Source: a bacterium
GTDB lineage: Bacteria > Ratteibacteria > UBA8468
Reading direction: 5' to 3'
Assembly (NCBI GenBank): GCA_030637775.1
Contig: DAOWFY010000064.1
Coordinates: 1-6,137 of the forward strand
DNA: 6,137 nt
How positions within the stretch are numbered: position 1 is the first letter of the stretch; each line of letters opens with the position of its first letter. The position numbers and the translations under genes were made by a program. Positions 1-6,137 of this stretch are shown here, piece after piece. Under the pieces are notes generated by a model, which searched no databases, was not told the DNA's origin, and was given only the letters and a program-made list of their open reading frames with translations.

Positions 1-1
1 C

Positions 2-18
2 GTCCGCCTTTGGCGGAC
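2..18. repeat. Perfect short palindrome (7-bp stem, TTT loop)
   Basis: The arms gtccgcc (2-8) and ggcggac (12-18) are perfect reverse complements around a 3-nt loop. No T-run follows, so it does not look like an intrinsic terminator for a gene entering from the left. It resembles the short GC-rich dispersed palindromes common between genes in environmental bacterial genomes, but with only one copy here its repeat status is inference. It lies at the window edge, so any larger element it belongs to may be cut off. Confidence 0.5.
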
Positions 19-42
19 ACCGTGCCCGCTCGTCGCCAACAA

Positions 43-2187
<2,145 letters not shown>

Positions 2188-2196
2188 GTCTACGTT

Positions 2197-3066
2197 ATGC
2201 AGGATAAAATTAAAGACTTCCTCGAGCATCTTAAAATGGAAAGGGGACTTTCACCAAATACCATAGCCTCTTATGGCTATGATTTGGAAAAATACAGAAA
2301 ATTCCTTGATGAGAAAAAGATTCCCTTTGTAAAGATTTCGGAGGAAAGCCTTGTCCCTTATCTGGAGGATTTAAAAAATAAAGGGCTTTCCTCTCTCTCC
2401 ATCTCGAGAAATTTGGCAGCCATAAAAGGTTTCTACAAATTCCTCTTTGCCGAAGGCTCTGTCCCCTCCGATCCCCTCAGCAATATAAGCTCTCCAAAAC
2501 TCTGGAAAAGATTACCTATGGTTTTAAAGAAAGAAGAGGTGGAAAAATTACTTACTTCCTTCAATGAGCAAAGAGGAAATGGATTTAGTAGCCGAAATTT
2601 AGCCGTCTTAGAATTACTCTATGCCAGTGGGTTACGTGCCTCTGAAATCATAAACTTAAAGGTTTCCGATCTTCATCTAAAGCAAGACTATGTCCGGGTG
2701 ATGGGGAAAGGGAGAAAAGAGAGGATAGTGCCGATAGGAAGTAGAGCAAAAATCGTTCTTTCCTTATATCTTAAATATTGGAGAGGTAGATTTACGCGGA
2801 AGGATAGACCAACAAATATTTTCTTTTTAAGTAGATTAGGAAAGGGATTATCCCGGCAGAGCCTCTGGAAGATAGTTAAAAGGCATGGAGTAAAACCCCA
2901 TACTTTACGGCATTCATTTGCTACCCATCTTTTAGAAGGGGGAGCGAATTTAAGAGCGGTGCAGGAACTATTGGGGCATAGTTCTATCTCCACCACCCAG
3001 ATTTATACCCATATTGAGAAAGGAAGATTAAAGGAAATTCATCGCAAGTACCATCCACGGGGATAA
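2197..3066 (+). CDS. xerD: Tyrosine site-specific recombinase, XerD-like
   Basis: Predicted to act with a XerC-type partner at the chromosomal dif site to resolve chromosome dimers at division. The 289-residue protein has an N-terminal SAM-like core-binding domain (about 1-95, opening with the LSPNTIASY motif) and a C-terminal catalytic domain. All six catalytic residues of the family are visible: Arg147 (SGLRASE), Lys171 (GKGRKER), His235 and Arg238 (PHTLRHSFATH), His261 (LLGHSSISTTQ) and the nucleophile Tyr270 (IYTH). The STTQIYTH block and the HHPRA-like tail (KYHPRG) favour XerD over XerC or a phage integrase. The stretch between LWKIVK and PHTLRH is about 8 residues shorter than I expect for XerD, while the motifs stay intact. 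It starts 9 nt after ligA with only a weak, hairpin-embedded Shine-Dalgarno-like AGGTGG, suggesting translational coupling. A single-recombinase (XerA/XerH-like) role cannot be excluded. Confidence 0.9.
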   Translation: MQDKIKDFLEHLKMERGLSPNTIASYGYDLEKYRKFLDEKKIPFVKISEESLVPYLEDLKNKGLSSLSISRNLAAIKGFYKFLFAEGSVPSDPLSNISSPKLWKRLPMVLKKEEVEKLLTSFNEQRGNGFSSRNLAVLELLYASGLRASEIINLKVSDLHLKQDYVRVMGKGRKERIVPIGSRAKIVLSLYLKYWRGRFTRKDRPTNIFFLSRLGKGLSRQSLWKIVKRHGVKPHTLRHSFATHLLEGGANLRAVQELLGHSSISTTQIYTHIEKGRLKEIHRKYHPRG

Positions 3067-3073
3067 ACGATAG

Positions 3074-3080
3074 AAAGGAG
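3074..3080 (+). promoter_or_regulatory. Ribosome binding site for the aminotransferase gene
   Basis: AAAGGAG lies 4 nt before the ATG at 3085, within the 18-nt gap after the xerD stop. It is a strong match to the Shine-Dalgarno consensus and fixes the start. This contrasts with ligA and xerD, which lack good sites. Confidence 0.75.
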
Positions 3081-3084
3081 AAAA

Positions 3085-4317
3085 ATGGAAAAGTTAGCGA
3101 TAAAGGGAGGCAGACCAATAAGAGAGAAAGGATTTCCTGCCTGGCCAATATTTGATGAGAGAGAGGAGAAGGCAATTTTAGAGGTTTTGAGGAGCGGTAA
3201 GTGGTGGTATGGAGAAAGGGTCAAGGAATTCGAGGAGAAATTTGCTGCTTTTCAAGATGCCAGATATGGTGTCTCCTGCACCAATGGAACTGCCGCTTTA
3301 GAGATTTCTCTCTTGTCTTTAGGAATTGGCGCCGGGGATGAAGTTATTGTCCCTCCCTATACCTTTGTCGCTACCGCCTCGGCCGTTCTTAAGGTAAATG
3401 CTATTCCCATCTTTGCCGATATCCAGTTGGAAACAGGAAATATTGACCCCAAGGATGTAGAAAGAAAGATAACTGACAAAACCAGAGCAATAATTCCGGT
3501 TCACTTTGGCGGGTTTCCCTGCGATATGGATGCTTTAGGTGACATTGCGCAAAAGCATCATCTAAAGATTATTGAGGATGCCTGCCATTCCTGGGGAAGC
3601 AAATGGAAAGGAAAAGGAACGGGAGCCATCGGAGATTGTGGAGTTTTCAGTTTTCAGATGAGCAAAAACATCACCGCAGGAGAAGGAGGAATCATCTTAA
3701 CCGATAATGAAGATATCGCAGATACAGCTAAAAGTTATACCAATTGTGGAAGGGGAAAGGATAAGCCCTGGTATGAACACTATCTTTTAGGAGGAAACTA
3801 TCGCATGACCGAAATGCAGGCTGCCATTCTTTTAGCCCAACTGACAAGGCTAACCGGGCAAACGGAAAAAAGGGAAGAGAATGGCACCTATCTGGACGAA
3901 AGATTAAAGGAGGTGCCGGGCATAAGAATAATGAAAAGAGATAGCCGGGTAACCAAACGCTCCTATCATTTGTATATCTTTCGTTATATCGAAGAGGAGT
4001 TTGAGAATCTACCAAGAGAGAAATTTATTGAGGCATTGAAGGCCGAGGGGATTCCGGTATCCTCCGGCTACCCCCATCCACTTTACAAAAATCCTTTATT
4101 CTTAAGGAAGGGAAAAGGTGCAAAATATTGTCCGGTTTCCTGTCCTTTCTACGGAAAAGAGATAGACTATGCCAGGGCAAATTGTCAAAATTCAGAAAGA
4201 ATTTGCCGGGAGGCTATCTGGCTGATGCACCCTGTACTTTTAGCCGAAAAGAAGGATATGGATGATATCGTGAAGGGAATTGAAAGGGTAAGGGAGAATT
4301 TAAAGGAGCTTCTATAG
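3085..4317 (+). CDS. DegT/DnrJ/EryC1/StrS family PLP aminotransferase
   Basis: Predicted to move an amino group from Glu or Gln to a keto-sugar or keto-cyclitol, using pyridoxal phosphate, in the cytoplasm. The 410-residue length is normal for fold-type I enzymes of this family. Visible marks: N-terminal LAIKGG and FPAWP; GKWWYG near 38-43; the cofactor-phosphate loop TNGTAALE at 66-73; PPYTFVAT; PVHFGG; Asp165 in IIEDACHSWG, contacting the pyridine nitrogen; and Lys194 in FSFQMSKNITAGEGG, the Schiff-base lysine. NYRMTEMQAA (238-247) and the C-terminal WLMHPVLL followed by DMDDI complete the pattern. FPAWP, GKWW, TAGEGG and WL-H-VLL recall the AHBA-synthase/scyllo-inosose aminotransferase side of the family (RifK, StsC) more than the sugar 4-aminotransferases (ArnB). 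That subgroup call is from memory, and the substrate cannot be read from sequence. A Cys-rich stretch (Cys349, 353, 367, 374) lies near the C terminus. The neighbouring glycosyltransferase fits a glycoconjugate role (inference). Confidence 0.9.
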   Translation: MEKLAIKGGRPIREKGFPAWPIFDEREEKAILEVLRSGKWWYGERVKEFEEKFAAFQDARYGVSCTNGTAALEISLLSLGIGAGDEVIVPPYTFVATASAVLKVNAIPIFADIQLETGNIDPKDVERKITDKTRAIIPVHFGGFPCDMDALGDIAQKHHLKIIEDACHSWGSKWKGKGTGAIGDCGVFSFQMSKNITAGEGGIILTDNEDIADTAKSYTNCGRGKDKPWYEHYLLGGNYRMTEMQAAILLAQLTRLTGQTEKREENGTYLDERLKEVPGIRIMKRDSRVTKRSYHLYIFRYIEEEFENLPREKFIEALKAEGIPVSSGYPHPLYKNPLFLRKGKGAKYCPVSCPFYGKEIDYARANCQNSERICREAIWLMHPVLLAEKKDMDDIVKGIERVRENLKELL

Positions 4318-4321
4318 ATAA

Positions 4322-4954
4322 ATGAGAAAGATTCTGATTACTGCGGGTCCGACGAGGGAAAAAATTGACCCGATAAGGTTTATCACTAACTCCTCCACAG
4401 GAAAGATAGGTTATCTTCTGGCTGAATTGGCAAGGAAAAAGGGATTTAAAGTAATTCTCATCACCGGACCTACATTCCTTAGACCACCGGAAGGAATAAA
4501 GGTAATTTGCGTTGAGTCGGCAAAGGAATTAAAAAAAGAGGTCCTCAGGTACATTAGCCAGGTTGATTGCCTGATTATGGCTGCTGCTGTGGGGGATTAC
4601 CGTCCGCTAAGAATTGAGCAAAGCAAAATCAAACGCAAAAAAGAACTTGTTCTTTCTCTTATGCGCAATCCCGATATTCTTAAAGAAGCAGGGAAAAGAA
4701 AGAAAAAGAGGCAAGTTTTTGTTGGTTTTGCTCTGGAAACAGAAAATTTTGTCAAGAATGGTATGCAAAAAATAAAAGAGAAAAATCTTGATTTTTTGCT
4801 CGTTAATAGTCCCGGCTTCTTTGGTGAAGCAAAGGGAAAGAAAATAGTTAAACTCATTAAAAGAAAGGGGGAGATCGTGGAGCTTTCCACCCTCTCCAAA
4901 AGAAAAATTGCCAGGAGAATATTAAATGAAATTGACGGTTATCTTTGTAAGTAG
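4322..4954 (+). CDS. coaB: Stand-alone phosphopantothenate-cysteine ligase (CoaB)
   Basis: Joins 4'-phosphopantothenate to cysteine with nucleotide activation, the second step of coenzyme A synthesis from pantothenate. The 210 residues cover only the CoaB half of the usual bacterial CoaBC fusion: TAGPTRE at 8-13, DPIRFITNSSTGKIG at 16-30 with the conserved Asn23, LITGPT at 46-51, the AAAVGDYRP block at 87-95, the KIKRK segment at 102-106 that holds the family's catalytic lysine, NPDIL at 116-120, and VGFALETE at 134-141. The AAAVGDYRP block has Gly91 where Ala or Ser is usual. The flavin-dependent CoaC decarboxylase domain (about 180 residues) is missing, and the upstream gene is unrelated, so CoaC must be encoded elsewhere. 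The start lies 4 nt after the aminotransferase stop. A possible AAGGAG (4303-4308) is 13 nt from the ATG, on the long side, so coupling is likely. The 3' end overlaps the next gene by 29 nt. Confidence 0.92.
   Translation: MRKILITAGPTREKIDPIRFITNSSTGKIGYLLAELARKKGFKVILITGPTFLRPPEGIKVICVESAKELKKEVLRYISQVDCLIMAAAVGDYRPLRIEQSKIKRKKELVLSLMRNPDILKEAGKRKKKRQVFVGFALETENFVKNGMQKIKEKNLDFLLVNSPGFFGEAKGKKIVKLIKRKGEIVELSTLSKRKIARRILNEIDGYLCK
4913..4917 (+). promoter_or_regulatory. Ribosome binding site for the glycosyltransferase gene, inside coaB
   Basis: AGGAG lies 8 nt before the ATG at 4926, within the last codons of coaB. The good spacing supports that start, and therefore the 29-nt gene overlap, over any later one. 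Confidence 0.7.
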
Positions 4955-6077
4955 TTATCTCCCGAGAAAATGTGGCATTGCCACCTTCACCGATGATTTA
5001 GTGAAAAACTTAGAGAAAATAAATGTAAACGTACACTGCAGGATAGTTGCCATTGAGGATAAAAAGTATAGATACAACCGGAGAGTAAAATTTCGCATCA
5101 ACCAAAAGGAAAAAGAAAGTTTTTTGGCGGCGGCAGACTGGCTTAATAATTCTAAGGCAGATCTGATTAATCTTCAGCACCAGTTCCTTCTCTATGGAGA
5201 AGAAGGGGAGTTTACCCGTAGCTTCCTTAATAGAATAAAATTACCGATTATCACCACAATCCATACCCTTTCGACTCAACCCACTAAAAGAGAAAAGGAA
5301 GCGATTAAGGCTATCCTCAGGAAAAGCAAAAAGGTCACCGTGATGATTAATTATGCTCAAGATATTCTAAAAAAGGTTTATCAAGCGCCGGAAGAAAAGG
5401 TTGTGGTTATTCCCCATCCTGTCCCAGAAATAGAAAAAATTGACCGAGAAAGGGCAAAATCAGAGTTAGGTCTGAAAGGAAATATCATCTCTACCTTCGG
5501 TCTTATTCGCAGGGATAAAGGGATTGAGTATGCAATTGAGGCTCTTCCGGAGATTCTTAAAGAGCACCCAAAAACCTTCTACCTGGTCATTGGCAAAACC
5601 CACCCCAGCCATCAAGCAAAAGAGGGTGAGAGGTACCGGGAGGAGTTGTCAGAGAAAGCGGAGAAATTAGGGGTAAGAAAAAATGTTAAATTCATCAACC
5701 GCTTCCTTCCTTTGAAAGAATTAGCCGGTTATCTTTGCGCTACCGATATTTTCCTTACTCCTTACTTAGGAGCAGAGCAGGTTTCCAGTGGCGCTCTTAT
5801 CTATGGTCTTTCGCTTGGCAGAATCTGCATCTCCACACCCTTTTCTTATGCTAAAGAGATTCTATCCTCCGGTCGGGGGATTCTCATAGAGTTTCGTAAA
5901 AGCAGGGCTATCGCGGAAGCTGTAAATAGAATCTTAAAGGATGAGAAATTGCGGAAAAATATGGAGGGAAAGGCTTATCAATATGGCCGGAATCTCCCCT
6001 GGTCTGAGGTAGCCAAGAGGTATTTAAAACTGTTTCAAGAGAGTAAACAAACAGAAAAAAACAGTTTAAATTTGTAG
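4926..6077 (+). CDS. GT4-like (GT-B fold) glycosyltransferase
   Basis: Predicted retaining glycosyltransferase that moves a sugar from a nucleotide-sugar donor to an unknown acceptor; cytoplasmic, with no signal peptide or membrane segment seen. The 383-residue protein has an N-terminal acceptor half opening with FVSSYLPRKCGIATFTDDL (7-25), a family signature, followed by LINLQHQF (80-87) and TTIHT (110-114). The C-terminal donor half has FGLIRRDKGIEYAIEALP (191-208), YLVIGKTHP (219-227) and the donor-site block from PYLGAEQVSSGAL (279-291) on, ending with STPFSYAKEIL and GRGILIEF. Of the GT4 E-x7-E motif, Glu284 is present, but the second Glu position is Ile292, as I recall for this PRKCGIATF subgroup. 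The start is fixed by AGGAG at 4913-4917 and by the family N terminus. The stop codon lies in a palindromic element. Donor and acceptor are unknown; the upstream aminotransferase hints at an amino-sugar or cyclitol glycoconjugate (inference). Confidence 0.88.
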   Translation: MKLTVIFVSSYLPRKCGIATFTDDLVKNLEKINVNVHCRIVAIEDKKYRYNRRVKFRINQKEKESFLAAADWLNNSKADLINLQHQFLLYGEEGEFTRSFLNRIKLPIITTIHTLSTQPTKREKEAIKAILRKSKKVTVMINYAQDILKKVYQAPEEKVVVIPHPVPEIEKIDRERAKSELGLKGNIISTFGLIRRDKGIEYAIEALPEILKEHPKTFYLVIGKTHPSHQAKEGERYREELSEKAEKLGVRKNVKFINRFLPLKELAGYLCATDIFLTPYLGAEQVSSGALIYGLSLGRICISTPFSYAKEILSSGRGILIEFRKSRAIAEAVNRILKDEKLRKNMEGKAYQYGRNLPWSEVAKRYLKLFQESKQTEKNSLNL

Positions 6078-6127
6078 GGGTCGGATTCATCCGACCCGCT
6101 ATCGGGCTTGATGAATCAAGCCCCTAC
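6074..6127. repeat. Composite palindromic element, two hairpins in an outer inverted repeat
   Basis: Outer arms gtagggg (6074-6080) and cccctac (6121-6127) are perfect reverse complements. Inside are gggtcgga/tccgaccc (6078-6085/6090-6097, loop ttca) and gggcttgat/atcaagccc (6104-6112/6115-6123), separated by gctatc. The hairpins share bases with the outer arms, so the 54-nt unit can fold either as two separate hairpins or as one larger structure. The left arm contains the glycosyltransferase stop codon (TAG 6075-6077). The gtagggg...cccctac ends resemble dispersed GTAGGGG-type intergenic palindromes I recall from many environmental bacteria. It could shield the mRNA 3' end or stall polymerase, but no T-run follows on the + strand, so an intrinsic terminator is not supported. 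Confidence 0.65.
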
Positions 6128-6137
6128 GTGACAAAAA

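Noticed and set aside
6027-6067. Inverted repeat aaactgttt/aaacagttt flanking the 3' end of the glycosyltransferase gene.
   Set aside because: AT-rich arms with a 23-nt loop inside coding sequence; weak, with no T-run, so it is neither a terminator nor a clear operator.
6078-6137. Intrinsic terminator after the glycosyltransferase.
   Set aside because: The hairpins are strong, but neither is followed by a T-run on the + strand; the sequence continues as ctacgtgacaaaaa. Termination here is possible but not supported.

Overview
The window carries five complete, tightly packed protein genes, all on the + strand. They look like one bacterial operon: ligA (NAD+-dependent DNA ligase), a xerD-type tyrosine recombinase, a PLP-dependent sugar/cyclitol aminotransferase of the DegT/DnrJ/EryC1/StrS family, a stand-alone coaB (phosphopantothenate-cysteine ligase) and a GT4-like glycosyltransferase. 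Gaps between genes are 9, 18 and 4 nt, then a 29-nt overlap. I see no promoter between genes and no convincing intrinsic terminator. No tRNA, rRNA, CRISPR array or transposase gene is visible.

The organism is a bacterium: NAD+-dependent LigA with a BRCT domain and a XerD-type recombinase are both bacterial hallmarks. The coding strand is purine-rich. Arginine is mostly AGA/AGG, lysine is abundant, and GC is about 42% in a short stretch counted by hand. This fits an uncultured, possibly anaerobic or thermophile-related lineage from an environmental genome, but I cannot name the phylum from the sequence.

Layout: positions 1-201 are non-coding. They are more GC-rich (about 54% by hand count) and full of inverted repeats, including a segment at 43-176 with two mutually exclusive 8-bp pairings. 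ligA most likely starts at 202, not at the upstream in-frame ATG at 127. A perfect palindrome forms the last codons of ligA and sits just before xerD. The aminotransferase gene has a clear Shine-Dalgarno site. coaB follows after 4 nt and overlaps the start of the glycosyltransferase. A composite palindrome (two hairpins inside an outer inverted repeat) begins within the stop codon of the glycosyltransferase and runs almost to the window end.

Functionally the cluster mixes housekeeping genes (DNA ligation and repair, chromosome dimer resolution, coenzyme A synthesis) with two genes suited to making a glycosylated product (amino-sugar or aminocyclitol formation, glycosyl transfer). Joint function of the last two is inference. 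Nothing here amounts to a clear new system. The points most worth a second look are the structured 5' region, the palindromes placed at stop codons, the CoaB without a CoaC partner, and the shortened loop before the catalytic His of XerD.
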